Below are positions 8,579 to 16,746 of a stretch of 64,000 nucleotides of DNA, piece by piece. The translations under genes were made by a program, and so were the position numbers. This DNA is from Dokdonia pacifica (GTDB lineage Bacteria > Bacteroidota > Bacteroidia > Flavobacteriales > Flavobacteriaceae): positions 310,001 through 374,000 of the forward strand of contig NZ_FZNY01000003.1 of the NCBI RefSeq assembly GCF_900188275.1. Direction: 5' to 3'. The notes below the pieces were generated by a model. It saw nothing but the letters and a program-made list of their open reading frames with translations. It was not told the DNA's origin and ran no database searches. Numbering within the stretch: position 1 is the first letter of the stretch; each line of letters opens with the position of its first letter.

Positions 8579-9235
8579 CTATTGATAATTTCTTGCTCCA
8601 AAAATAGCACTTCCCACTCTTACCATTGTACTTCCGTTTTCTATGGCAAGTTGGTAGTCGCCACTCATGCCCATTGATAAAGTATATAGGTTTTTGCTTT
8701 CGCGAAAGCGTACAAATAAACTTTCTAATACTTTAAACTCTGCTGCTACTTGCGTCATATCATCAGTAAAAGATGCCATTCCCATAAGCCCTATAACATT
8801 TACATTAGGATAATTATCCAATTGATTTCCTTCTAAAAAAGCAATTGCTTCGGGAGTAGGCATACCATATTTGGTATCTTCTTGAGCAATTTTTACTTGG
8901 AGTAATACATCTACCGTACGATCTACTAATGCCGCTTGTTTATTAATTTCTTTAAAAAGCTTGAGTCTATCAGCACTATGTATTAGACTCACATATGGAA
9001 TCATAAACTTTACCTTGTTGGTCTGAACATGACCTATCATATGCCATTGGATGTCTTTAGGGAGTTGTTCCCATTTTTCTGACATCTCCTGAATTTTATT
9101 TTCACCAAAAATACGTTGTCCACCATCATACGCTTCTTGAATAGCAGTAATAGGTTTGGTTTTAGATACAGCCACTAGTGTAACTGTGTCTGGGATGTTA
9201 TGTTGAAGTTGTTTAATATTTTCTTTAATACTCAT
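8579..9235 (-). CDS. YggS/PLPBP-family pyridoxal phosphate homeostasis protein
   Basis: A single-domain PLP-binding protein (218 residues) of the YggS family, which helps keep vitamin B6 and amino-acid pools balanced and has no firmly known reaction. The PLP lysine is Lys25 in LVAVSKTKP; further family motifs are GENKIQEMSEKW, WHMIGHVQTNK and LSMGMSGDY. The start at ATG 9235 is chosen because it gives the standard N-terminus; 13 bases separate it from the DUF1015 gene. The palindrome repeat at 8696-8709 is read here as RFRES, the rarest of its three frames. Confidence 0.93.
   Translation of the reverse strand: MSIKENIKQLQHNIPDTVTLVAVSKTKPITAIQEAYDGGQRIFGENKIQEMSEKWEQLPKDIQWHMIGHVQTNKVKFMIPYVSLIHSADRLKLFKEINKQAALVDRTVDVLLQVKIAQEDTKYGMPTPEAIAFLEGNQLDNYPNVNVIGLMGMASFTDDMTQVAAEFKVLESLFVRFRESKNLYTLSMGMSGDYQLAIENGSTMVRVGSAIFGARNYQ
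8696..8709. repeat. 14-bp palindrome copy 2 (inside the yggS-like gene)
   Basis: Exact GCTTTCGCGAAAGC, followed by a further G. Read as RFRES on the gene strand. Confidence 0.95.
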
Positions 9236-9248
9236 ATACTTTCTATCA

Positions 9249-10487
9249 TTAAAACTCATAAATAGTAATGCCACTACGTAATTTAGGTTCTATATAGGTG
9301 CTTTTTGGAGGCATAGTGTATCCGTCGTCTGCAATTTGCTTTAACTCTTCCATAGTAAGCGGAAGCATTCCAAATCCTACAGCGTACTCTCCTTTATCTA
9401 CAGCGCTTTTTACATAAATCATATCCTTCTTTCCTCCAGCATAAGTGATGCGAGCATCATTGCGAAGATCAGATATACCTAATATGGGCTCTAGAATTGT
9501 TTTGTATAAAATCTGAGGGTCAAGTGCTTCAAGGGTGTTTTTGAAATTATAATTGCTTTTTCGTAAATACAGTGAGTAAAATTCTCCATCTAAATACATG
9601 GAGAAATGATGCTTTTTACTTGGAGTGTATGCAGCAACACCTCTATTTTCAATCCTAAACTCAGTATCTAAGGCAATAAGAAATTCTTCTTTGGATAACC
9701 CATTAAGGTCTTTTATAAGTCTATTAAATTCATGAATACGTACGTGTGATTCTGGAATAAAGAAGCTCATAAAATAATTATAGGTAGCTTCTTTATGATA
9801 ATCAGGATCATTTTGCTGATGATCTTTGGCTAGTAAATAAGAAGACGAAGAACGATGATGCCCATCTGCAATGTAGAGCTGTGGCATTTGTTTAAATGCT
9901 TCTTGAATGGTAGCGATACTCTTAGGGTTACTTAATGGCCAAACATAGTGTGTGTCTCTATATGTTGTGGTAAATTCATATTCGGCACGTTCTTGTGTTG
10001 TTTCCTGAATAATGGATGCCACATCAGCATTGTCTGGATAGGTGAGTAGTACTGCTTCTGCATTAAATCCTACAGTATCTAGATATTCTTTAAATAATTC
10101 TTCTCTGTCTTCTAGGGTATCTTCGTGTTTTTTGATAAGGTTGTTTTCATAATCAAATACACTAGCACCTCCTATAAGACCACAAAATTCTTGTCCTTTA
10201 CGGTCAATGATTTTATAGATGTAAAATGATGGTTGTTCTTCTTTAAGAAAAACACCCTCTTCTTTAAATTCTTGATAGCGATTTCGTACTAGTTTAAACG
10301 CTTTTTTACCAGTGATCTCCTTATGGTATTTATAACCAGGATTTACAATATGTAAGAATGAATACGGATTTCTATCCATTCTAAACTTGCGTCCTTTTTT
10401 AGAATAGGTTTCATAAGATCTTGATGCGACAAGACCTACTTTATCTCTAGTAGGACGTACAGCTCGAAATGGAATAATAGTAGGCAA
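9249..10487 (-). CDS. DUF1015 family protein
   Basis: A 412-residue cytoplasmic protein (no signal peptide or helices) of the DUF1015 family, sometimes annotated as SerC-linked or HTH-containing; its activity is not established. Family hallmarks visible are the N-terminal IPFRAVRPTRDKV, NPYSFLHIVNP, and the central YIADGHHRSSSSY stretch, where the DGHHR motif is likely functional. It sits 13 bases upstream of the YggS-like gene and 3 bases downstream of the M23 lipoprotein gene, suggesting one transcript. No serine biosynthesis gene is adjacent. Confidence 0.88.
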   Translation of the reverse strand: MPTIIPFRAVRPTRDKVGLVASRSYETYSKKGRKFRMDRNPYSFLHIVNPGYKYHKEITGKKAFKLVRNRYQEFKEEGVFLKEEQPSFYIYKIIDRKGQEFCGLIGGASVFDYENNLIKKHEDTLEDREELFKEYLDTVGFNAEAVLLTYPDNADVASIIQETTQERAEYEFTTTYRDTHYVWPLSNPKSIATIQEAFKQMPQLYIADGHHRSSSSYLLAKDHQQNDPDYHKEATYNYFMSFFIPESHVRIHEFNRLIKDLNGLSKEEFLIALDTEFRIENRGVAAYTPSKKHHFSMYLDGEFYSLYLRKSNYNFKNTLEALDPQILYKTILEPILGISDLRNDARITYAGGKKDMIYVKSAVDKGEYAVGFGMLPLTMEELKQIADDGYTMPPKSTYIEPKLRSGITIYEF

Positions 10488-10490
10488 AGT

Positions 10491-11126
10491 CTAATGGGTT
10501 TTAATAAATTCTGTTGGGTTTAAATATCCTTTTGATTCAGTGCTATATCCAGCCCCGATATCCATAAAAATACTATCTCTAACTTCTAAATGCAAATGAG
10601 CTAAATAGCTGCCATTAGCAGTACCAATAGTTCCTATTTGCTCTCCTCTTTTGATAAACTGATGTTCTTTTACAAAAATAGAATCACAATGTGCGTAGAT
10701 AGATTCATAATACTTGTTTTTGTAGGAATGTATAATCCTAATCACATTTCCCCAACCTCCATCTATATTTTTTGATGAATAAATATATCCATTTGAAATG
10801 CTATATATAGGATCTCCTAAATCGGAATTACCACCTCCAACACCATTCCAATCTTCACCTAGGTGATCATTTTCTCTAAATTCTTGGGCATTGTAATACC
10901 CTTTATAAGAAGGTTTTCCTACAGGGGAATCAAATTGAATAGATTCAAACTCTTTATGTGTATTAAATAAACTATCTAAAAGTTGTAAGTCACTTTTACT
11001 CTGGGGTGTACTCACAATTTCTTTTTTTGTTGTTTTTTTTGCTTGATGCTTTTTTTCTAGACAACTACTAAGAATACACAACCCTAGTATGAGTATACAA
11101 GCCCGAAAAAAAATAGCATAATACAT
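10491..11126 (-). CDS. M23-family metallopeptidase lipoprotein
   Basis: A predicted lipoprotein with a hydrophobic leader and lipobox ending at Cys22 (ILSSC). The C-terminal domain is LytM-like: zinc ligands His88 and Asp92 in HLGED, and the HLHLEV motif with His177 and His179. Active enzymes of this family cut peptide crosslinks in peptidoglycan. Both halves of the metal site are present, so it is probably active rather than an EnvC-type pseudoenzyme. It lies between the YcxB-like and DUF1015 genes with 3-4 base gaps, so the three are probably co-transcribed. Confidence 0.9.
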   Translation of the reverse strand: MYYAIFFRACILILGLCILSSCLEKKHQAKKTTKKEIVSTPQSKSDLQLLDSLFNTHKEFESIQFDSPVGKPSYKGYYNAQEFRENDHLGEDWNGVGGGNSDLGDPIYSISNGYIYSSKNIDGGWGNVIRIIHSYKNKYYESIYAHCDSIFVKEHQFIKRGEQIGTIGTANGSYLAHLHLEVRDSIFMDIGAGYSTESKGYLNPTEFIKTH

Positions 11127-11130
11127 ACAG

Positions 11131-11607
11131 TTATGAGATAATATTCTGGTTTATAATTTTTTCAAAAAACTCGCGATCTTCGGTTGTTTTAAATGCAACT
11201 TTTGGAATATAACTGAAATTATTTTGTGATAAATATAAAAGATATTCATCTTCTGTTTGTGTCATTTTTACAAAGGTAGCCACACTCACTTTTGTCTCAT
11301 TATCTGCAATATCTTTAAAGTGTAAAAAAGAATTGTCAACCGTTAAGACACTTTCAACAAAATAGCTAGCATTTCCTTTAGCATATACCCATCTATAGAT
11401 TTTATAAATATTTAGCGGGATGTATATAATTGCAAAAACAACAGCAAAACGAGAAAAATTACCTTCAGAAAATTTTGGAACATATAAAATTAGAATCGTA
11501 GCCATTAAGACTGAGATGTACCATTTTCGTTTAAAAAATAGTTTTACCAAAAGGTTAAAGTATCTTTTCTTTTCTAAGCGATATGGATGTGTTGTTATTT
11601 GTTGCAT
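11131..11607 (-). CDS. YcxB-like membrane protein
   Basis: A 158-residue protein with two adjacent hydrophobic helices near residues 32-67 and a C-terminal soluble part. The segment VSVATFVKMTQTEDEYLLYLSQNNFSYIPKVAFKTTEDREFF matches the pattern of the YcxB-like domain, in which a lipid-facing PH-like fold is suspected. Function is unknown. It precedes the M23 lipoprotein gene by 4 bases. Confidence rests on the domain pattern only. Confidence 0.65.
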   Translation of the reverse strand: MQQITTHPYRLEKKRYFNLLVKLFFKRKWYISVLMATILILYVPKFSEGNFSRFAVVFAIIYIPLNIYKIYRWVYAKGNASYFVESVLTVDNSFLHFKDIADNETKVSVATFVKMTQTEDEYLLYLSQNNFSYIPKVAFKTTEDREFFEKIINQNIIS

Positions 11608-11629
11608 AATGTTCCTTGAAGGCTATTAC

Positions 11630-12211
11630 TTATAAAGCGGTATTATTAATAATAGCTAATGTTTCATTAACAAAGTCGGTTTTAGAAAGCACATAATTTC
11701 CTCTATCATTTTTAAATTTAGCAGCAGATGAAATTTTTAATTTCTCATATGCTTTTGCTCTTTCTACATGCGCGTTAAGGTAATCTCTGAAGTCAACTTG
11801 TTGCCACATATAATTATCTTTGGGACACATATGTATATGATAAATTTGTTCTTTTTTACCTTCTAGATTATAGCCTTTCCCAAAAGACATATAAGCATCT
11901 ATGCCGTCTCTTTTGGGTACTTCAAAATAGACATACCCAAGAGACTTAAAACTATGTATGATTTGTTCACCAAAAAGGTGTTCTTTAGAAACCTCGATGA
12001 TAATATCTATATATGGTTTTGCTTTTATAGCAGGAATGGAAGTACTTCCAAAATGCTCAATTCTTAAGATGGTTTTTCTACCTAATGCATTTATAATACG
12101 TTTTTCTTCCTGCTCATAAATACGCTTCCATTTAGGATTGTGGTCTTCAAGAGTTACAGGAAATAATGTATTCCAATCATCTTTTGTTAAGTCATATACA
12201 CTCTTTTTCAT
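11630..12211 (-). CDS. GrpB-family (UPF0157) nucleotidyltransferase-fold protein
   Basis: A 193-residue cytoplasmic protein of the GrpB/UPF0157 family, which shares the nucleotidyltransferase fold. Visible hallmarks are VTLEDHNPKWKRIYEQEEKRI at the N-terminus and IEHFGSTSIPAIKAKPYIDIIIEV, where GSTS and the DxD-like IDI region form the presumed nucleotide site. In some relatives a GrpB domain is fused to CoaE, but here it stands alone. The start at ATG 12211 overlaps the TAA of the upstream lipoprotein gene by one base. The reaction is unknown. Confidence 0.82.
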   Translation of the reverse strand: MKKSVYDLTKDDWNTLFPVTLEDHNPKWKRIYEQEEKRIINALGRKTILRIEHFGSTSIPAIKAKPYIDIIIEVSKEHLFGEQIIHSFKSLGYVYFEVPKRDGIDAYMSFGKGYNLEGKKEQIYHIHMCPKDNYMWQQVDFRDYLNAHVERAKAYEKLKISSAAKFKNDRGNYVLSKTDFVNETLAIINNTAL

Positions 12212-12693
12212 TAGATGATAGATTTGATACACCGTATTCCCAGTATAGAAATATCTTCTTGATCACTATCTATTTGGACCGTAGTATCATCAATTACTTT
12301 AAAATTGCCTTCTTGACCTGTAGTTATAGTAAAAATAGTAGTTGCTTTTACTTGTTGATCTTCAAATTTTAATACAATCCAATTCTCATTTTTTGTCCAA
12401 GTACCAGAGAGTGTTGTTGTTTTATACTCTCCTTCTGGTGTTTTAGATAATGGCGCTTGATAATAAATAAAAGTACCTTCTTTTTTTATAGTCAAATTAA
12501 TATCTGTGATCTCGTTAAGTACGTTTCTATATACAATTGCAAGAAAATTTGCAGATGCATTAGCGACAGTTTCCTTACTTTCTAGTACTTCTTGCTTATT
12601 TTCTTCTTGGTCAGTTTGTTTTTTTTCTTGACAAGAAAAAAAGAAAATAACAGCTAACAGTATAATATATATGTAATTTCCTTTAAAACTCAT
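12211..12693 (-). CDS. Hypothetical lipoprotein
   Basis: I do not recognise the family. The start at ATG 12693 gives a short leader with a hydrophobic core (YIYIILLAVIFFF) and a lipobox ending FFSC, then a Glu/Lys-rich linker and a domain of about 110 residues with alternating short strands (TFIYYQAPLS, TTLSGTWTKNENWIVLKF). The pattern resembles small lipocalin-like or META-like lipoproteins, but this is a guess. It lies 13 bases downstream of hbd and is coupled to the GrpB-like gene by a TAATG-type overlap. Confidence 0.7.
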   Translation of the reverse strand: MSFKGNYIYIILLAVIFFFSCQEKKQTDQEENKQEVLESKETVANASANFLAIVYRNVLNEITDINLTIKKEGTFIYYQAPLSKTPEGEYKTTTLSGTWTKNENWIVLKFEDQQVKATTIFTITTGQEGNFKVIDDTTVQIDSDQEDISILGIRCIKSII

Positions 12694-12706
12694 TTTTGAT
12701 ATAATT

Positions 12707-13594
12707 TTAAGCAAACATTTTGGCTACGTTCTCAGCTTTACGGCTTTCAGAATAGTCATAAAACCCTTCTCCAGATTTCACACCTAATTTACCAGCACGT
12801 ACCATATTAACAAGAAGTGGGCAAGGAGCATACTTTGGATTTTTAAATCCATCATGCATTACTTCAAGTATAGAAAGGCATACATCTAACCCTATAAAAT
12901 CAGCAAGTTGTAATGGCCCCATTGGGTGTGCCATTCCTAGTTTCATTACAGTATCAATCTCATAAACACCAGCAACACCGTTATATAATGTCTCTATAGC
13001 CTCATTAATCATAGGCATTAAAATGCGATTAGCTACAAAACCAGGATAATCATTCACCTCTACAGGAACTTTGCCTAAATTTTTAGACATCTCCATAATG
13101 GTAGCAGTAACCTCATCACTGGTATTATATCCACGTATAATTTCTACCAATTTCATAATAGGTACTGGATTCATAAAATGCATTCCAATAACTAGCTCTG
13201 GGCGTTTAGTGACCGCTGCAATTTGAGTAATAGAAATAGAAGATGTATTGGTAGCTAGAATTGTATCTTCTCCAGTAGCAGCATCTAAATCTTTAAATAT
13301 TTTAAGTTTTAGATCTACATTTTCTGTAGCAGCTTCTACAACAAGACCTGCATATTCTACACCTTCTTCTAGATTTGTAAACGTAGTAATATTATCAAGT
13401 GTAGCTTGTTTTTGGGCTTCTGTGATTCGCTCTTTAGCTAACTGACGGTCTAAATTTTTTGTAATAGTAGCTACCCCTCTATCTAAAGACGCTTGTGAGA
13501 TGTCTATCAATTGTACTTTGTATCCACTTTGTGCAAATGTATGGGCAATTCCATTACCCATAGTTCCCGCACCTATTACTGCTATATTTTTCAT
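12707..13594 (-). CDS. hbd: 3-hydroxybutyryl-CoA dehydrogenase
   Basis: A 295-residue short 3-hydroxyacyl-CoA dehydrogenase that interconverts 3-hydroxyacyl-CoA and 3-ketoacyl-CoA with NAD(P). The Rossmann GxGxxG is at residues 8-13 (GAGTMG), and the catalytic-region segment GMHFMNPVP and the NDYPGFVANRILMPMINEA stretch are typical. There is no fused enoyl-CoA hydratase, so it is the stand-alone type used in beta-oxidation or butyrate-type metabolism. An 8-bp hairpin (13612-13631) precedes the start. No thiolase or hydratase gene is near. Confidence 0.93.
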   Translation of the reverse strand: MKNIAVIGAGTMGNGIAHTFAQSGYKVQLIDISQASLDRGVATITKNLDRQLAKERITEAQKQATLDNITTFTNLEEGVEYAGLVVEAATENVDLKLKIFKDLDAATGEDTILATNTSSISITQIAAVTKRPELVIGMHFMNPVPIMKLVEIIRGYNTSDEVTATIMEMSKNLGKVPVEVNDYPGFVANRILMPMINEAIETLYNGVAGVYEIDTVMKLGMAHPMGPLQLADFIGLDVCLSILEVMHDGFKNPKYAPCPLLVNMVRAGKLGVKSGEGFYDYSESRKAENVAKMFA

Positions 13595-13611
13595 ACTGTT
13601 CTATAATTTTC

Positions 13612-13631
13612 ATTTCCACAAAGGTGGAAAT
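13612..13631. other. Perfect hairpin in the leader of hbd
   Basis: ATTTCCAC at 13612-13619 and GTGGAAAT at 13624-13631 with loop AAAG, lying 18 bases upstream of hbd. There is no T-tract on the minus strand, so it is not an obvious terminator; it may be a leader structure or protein site. A degenerate GCTTTCGC half-site follows near 13651. Confidence 0.5.
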
Positions 13632-13712
13632 CTTATTTAATTCTATATACGCTTTCGCACTTCGGCTATGCTCAGTATAAACTCCAGCAAAAACCTATTT
13701 ACATATTATTAA

Positions 13713-14378
13713 TTAGTTCTGTTCTATTAATTTTATTCCATGCCATGGGCAGTAGTCCCAATTTCCATTTAACTGCTCTTGATCTTCGGGGCATACTTTT
13801 TTGGCTACCATGGATTGTAAAGGAAGACGATAGATAAAATCAACGTCATTTACTTTTACATAGAGTTTCCCTGTATTGTATGGAGAGATAGCTGTCGTGC
13901 CGTCTTCCAACTCATTTTTAAACACATAAAATATCATTTGTTCCCCTAATTGCCCAGCCATACCTGCAAGTGTTGGTCTAAAAACATCTATAAGCTCTTT
14001 AATATCTGTAGGAATTTCTTCTTCAGGTAAAGGCAATAAAATCTCATTGTTATGTATAATTGTAATGGTGGCATCACGTTTTTTAAAACCACTAAAGGGA
14101 CTTATATCTGAATTAACCACAGAGAAAAGGGAATATCCTACTAGTTTGGTTTCAATATCAGTAATGATTTCTTCTCCTATATCTGGAGAATCTGTAAGTG
14201 CAATTCTCCAGTATTCACTAGGAATCCACCAAACTTGTTTGATATTGGACTCTTGTTTTTTTGTGATGATTAAATCCTTAGCCATATCAATAAGCTCCAC
14301 CTTTTCTGCTTTATTTTGTGCAGATACAGTGGTAGCAGTGAGTATTAAAATAGCAACGACTAGTCTAAATATATACAT
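13713..14378 (-). CDS. Hypothetical exported protein
   Basis: Not recognised. The 221-residue product starts with a clear signal peptide (MYIFRLVVAILILTATTVSA, cut before QNKAEK). The mature part contains the odd PSEYWRIALTDSPDIGEEIITDIE stretch and ends with a Cys-containing tail, KVCPEDQ followed about 12 residues later by DYCPWHG, which could form a disulfide or bind metal. It lies 10 bases downstream of the Gfo/Idh/MocA gene, so the two are probably co-transcribed, but their roles are not obviously linked. Confidence 0.7.
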   Translation of the reverse strand: MYIFRLVVAILILTATTVSAQNKAEKVELIDMAKDLIITKKQESNIKQVWWIPSEYWRIALTDSPDIGEEIITDIETKLVGYSLFSVVNSDISPFSGFKKRDATITIIHNNEILLPLPEEEIPTDIKELIDVFRPTLAGMAGQLGEQMIFYVFKNELEDGTTAISPYNTGKLYVKVNDVDFIYRLPLQSMVAKKVCPEDQEQLNGNWDYCPWHGIKLIEQN

Positions 14379-14388
14379 TATTTGTTTT

Positions 14389-15348
14389 TTAGAAATTGGC
14401 GATCACCATTTTTGCAACACGTAATGCTTCGGTACCAGCTTCTAATGATACAATAGGAGTGGTGTTGGTTTTTATTGCTTTCGCGAAAGCGTCCAACTCA
14501 TCAAGAATTGCATTGTTAGATGGAACATCTGGATTGTCAAAATATATTTGTTTTTTAATGCCTTCTGCATTTTGTAAAATCATAGCAAAATCATCGGGTT
14601 GTTCTGGTGCATCTTTCATTTTTACAACCTCAACTTTCTTTTCTAAAAAGTCAACAGAGATATAGGCATCTTTCTGGAAGAAACGTGCTTTACGCATATT
14701 TTTAAGAGAGATACGACTTGCCGTAAGGTTTGCCACACATCCGTTTTCAAATTCAATACGAGCATTAGCAATATCGGGTGTTTCACTAATCACAGAAACG
14801 CCACTAGCCGATACATTTTTTACAGGACTTTGAACAACACTCAAGATAGCATCTATATCATGAATCATAAGATCTAGTACAACAGGAACATCTGTTCCTC
14901 TAGGATTAAACTCTGCAAGTCTATGAGCTTCTATAAACATAGGAGTTTGTATAGAATCATTTACAGACATGAATGCAGGATTGAAACGCTCTACATGGCC
15001 TACTTGTCCTAATACATTGTGTTTTTGGGCTAGATCAAGTAATTCTTCTGCTTCTTCTATAGTATTTGTAATGGGTTTTTCTATAAATAAGTGCTTTCCA
15101 GCTGTAATCACTTTTTTAGCACATTCATAATGAAATGTAGTAGGTGTGACTACATCTACCATATCACAGGCGTCTATGAGGCTTTCCATAGTATCAAATG
15201 GGGTATACCCAAATTCATCGGCAATGGCTTTACGTACTTCAGGAGAAGCATCATAAAAACCAATAAGCTCATAATTTTCAGATTGTTGTAAAAGGCGTAA
15301 GTGTATTTTACCTAGGTGTCCAGCACCTAATACTCCAGCTTTAAGCAT
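14389..15348 (-). CDS. Gfo/Idh/MocA-family oxidoreductase
   Basis: A 319-residue NAD(P)-dependent dehydrogenase. The N-terminal Rossmann domain starts GVLGAGHLGKIHLRLL; the family EKP motif (FIEKPITNTIEEA) follows, and GHVERFNPAF begins the substrate domain. Members oxidise or reduce sugars, sugar nucleotides or inositols; substrate cannot be assigned here. The palindrome repeat at 14477-14490 encodes AFAKA near the C-terminus (DELDAFAKAIKTN). A promoter-like TATTTTTG on the minus strand lies 17 bases upstream of the ATG. Confidence 0.88.
   Translation of the reverse strand: MLKAGVLGAGHLGKIHLRLLQQSENYELIGFYDASPEVRKAIADEFGYTPFDTMESLIDACDMVDVVTPTTFHYECAKKVITAGKHLFIEKPITNTIEEAEELLDLAQKHNVLGQVGHVERFNPAFMSVNDSIQTPMFIEAHRLAEFNPRGTDVPVVLDLMIHDIDAILSVVQSPVKNVSASGVSVISETPDIANARIEFENGCVANLTASRISLKNMRKARFFQKDAYISVDFLEKKVEVVKMKDAPEQPDDFAMILQNAEGIKKQIYFDNPDVPSNNAILDELDAFAKAIKTNTTPIVSLEAGTEALRVAKMVIANF
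14477..14490. repeat. 14-bp palindrome copy 3 (inside the Gfo/Idh/MocA gene)
   Basis: Exact GCTTTCGCGAAAGC, followed by G. Read as AFAKA. Confidence 0.95.
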
Positions 15349-15364
15349 AGGGTTTATTTTTACA

Positions 15365-15372
15365 CAAAAATA
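15365..15372 (-). promoter_or_regulatory. Bacteroidota -7 promoter element (TATTTTTG)
   Basis: On the minus strand this matches TAnnTTTG and ends 17 bases before the start of the Gfo/Idh/MocA gene. Confidence 0.5.
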
Positions 15373-15473
15373 AGGTTATTTCAGGGATTTTTTTTAAGAA
15401 TTTCATATAGAAAAAAGATGTTAATTAATCTAGGATGAGTTTTCTTTGAAAGCTCAATTAAAGCTGTATTTTT

Positions 15474-16121
15474 ATGCCAATGAAGGATACAACTCGTCAT
15501 CAAGGAAAACGTAGACAACTTGTAGAAATTGTCAAGAAAAAAGGGGTTGCTAATAAAGCAGTGCTTGACGCTATAGGAAAGATACCACGACACTTTTTTA
15601 TGGATAGTAGTTTTGAAGATCATGCCTATCAAGACAAAGCCTTTCCTATTGCTGCAGATCAAACCATATCACAACCTTATACTGTCGCTTTTCAAAGTGA
15701 ATTACTTCAAGTAAAGCGAGGTGATCAAGTCTTAGAAATAGGAACAGGAAGTGGGTATCAAACAGCAGTTTTATGTGAACTAGGTGCTAAAGTATACTCT
15801 ATAGAACGGCAACAGGAGTTATTCAAAAAGACAAAGCTCTTTTTATCTAAACTAGGGTATCGCCCTAAGTTTTTAAGTTTTGGCGATGGTTATAAAGGAC
15901 TACCAGAATATGCACCTTTTGATAGTATTATTGTAACAGCCGGAGCTCCTTATGTGCCAAAACCATTATTGAGTCAGCTTAAGATAGGAGGAAGACTTGT
16001 AATACCCGTGGGAGATGATCCTCAGGTAATGACGCTATTTGTACGCGTAGAGGCGACTAAATTTGAGAAAAAAGAATTTGGAGAGTTTCGATTTGTACCT
16101 TTGCTAGAAGATAAGAATTAA
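15474..16121 (+). CDS. pcm: Protein-L-isoaspartate O-methyltransferase
   Basis: Methylates L-isoaspartyl residues in aged proteins with SAM, which starts their repair. A 215-residue single-domain protein with FPIAADQTISQPYTVAFQSELL (substrate region), SAM motif I VLEIGTGSGYQTAVL, and the C-terminal GGRLVIPVG. Length is normal. ATG 15474 is used; ATG 15480 two codons in is equally possible. It begins a plus-strand group with recR (3 bases on) and a glycosyltransferase (4 bases after recR). Confidence 0.95.
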   Translation: MPMKDTTRHQGKRRQLVEIVKKKGVANKAVLDAIGKIPRHFFMDSSFEDHAYQDKAFPIAADQTISQPYTVAFQSELLQVKRGDQVLEIGTGSGYQTAVLCELGAKVYSIERQQELFKKTKLFLSKLGYRPKFLSFGDGYKGLPEYAPFDSIIVTAGAPYVPKPLLSQLKIGGRLVIPVGDDPQVMTLFVRVEATKFEKKEFGEFRFVPLLEDKN

Positions 16122-16124
16122 GAT

Positions 16125-16742
16125 ATGGAATTTTCTTCAAAACTTCTCGAAAATGCAGTCTATGAAATGTCACAGTTGCCTGGCGTAGGAAAGCGTACGG
16201 CATTGCGATTGGTATTGCATTTATTGCGACAGCCTGAAACGCAAACACACCATTTGGCTGAAGCATTGCTTACCATGCGAGATACCATTAAGTTTTGCAA
16301 GAAATGTCATAATATTTCAGATGTTGAGTTATGTGAGATTTGTGCAAATCCAAATCGTGATGCATCTTTAGTTTGTGTAGTTGAAGATATACGAGATGTG
16401 ATGGCTATAGAAAATACGAGTCAGTACAAAGGATTATACCATGTATTAGGAGGGAAAATCAGTCCGTTGGATGGTATAGGACCTCAAGAACTTAATATTT
16501 ACTCGCTTATAGATAAAGTAAAAGAAGGTGAAGTCAAAGAGATTATTTTTGCACTTAGTTCTACTATGGAGGGAGATACCACCAACTTCTATATCTATAA
16601 ACAAGTAGAAGCCTATAACATACAAACCTCTACAATTGCCCGTGGAATTTCTGTAGGAGACGAATTGGAATATGCAGATGAGGTGACACTAGGACGTAGT
16701 ATATTGCATCGTATTCCATTTGAATCTTCATTAAAGAATTAA
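16125..16742 (+). CDS. recR: Recombination protein RecR
   Basis: Recombination mediator that works with RecO and RecF to load RecA at gaps. The helix-hairpin-helix region [17 protein letters not shown] is at residues 18-34, the zinc finger has Cys58, 61, 70 and 73 (FCKKCH...CEIC), and the Toprim domain follows ([39 protein letters not shown]). Length of 205 residues is standard. It is placed between pcm and a glycosyltransferase with very short gaps. Confidence 0.96.
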   Translation: MEFSSKLLENAVYEMSQLPGVGKRTALRLVLHLLRQPETQTHHLAEALLTMRDTIKFCKKCHNISDVELCEICANPNRDASLVCVVEDIRDVMAIENTSQYKGLYHVLGGKISPLDGIGPQELNIYSLIDKVKEGEVKEIIFALSSTMEGDTTNFYIYKQVEAYNIQTSTIARGISVGDELEYADEVTLGRSILHRIPFESSLKN

Positions 16743-16746
16743 TTAT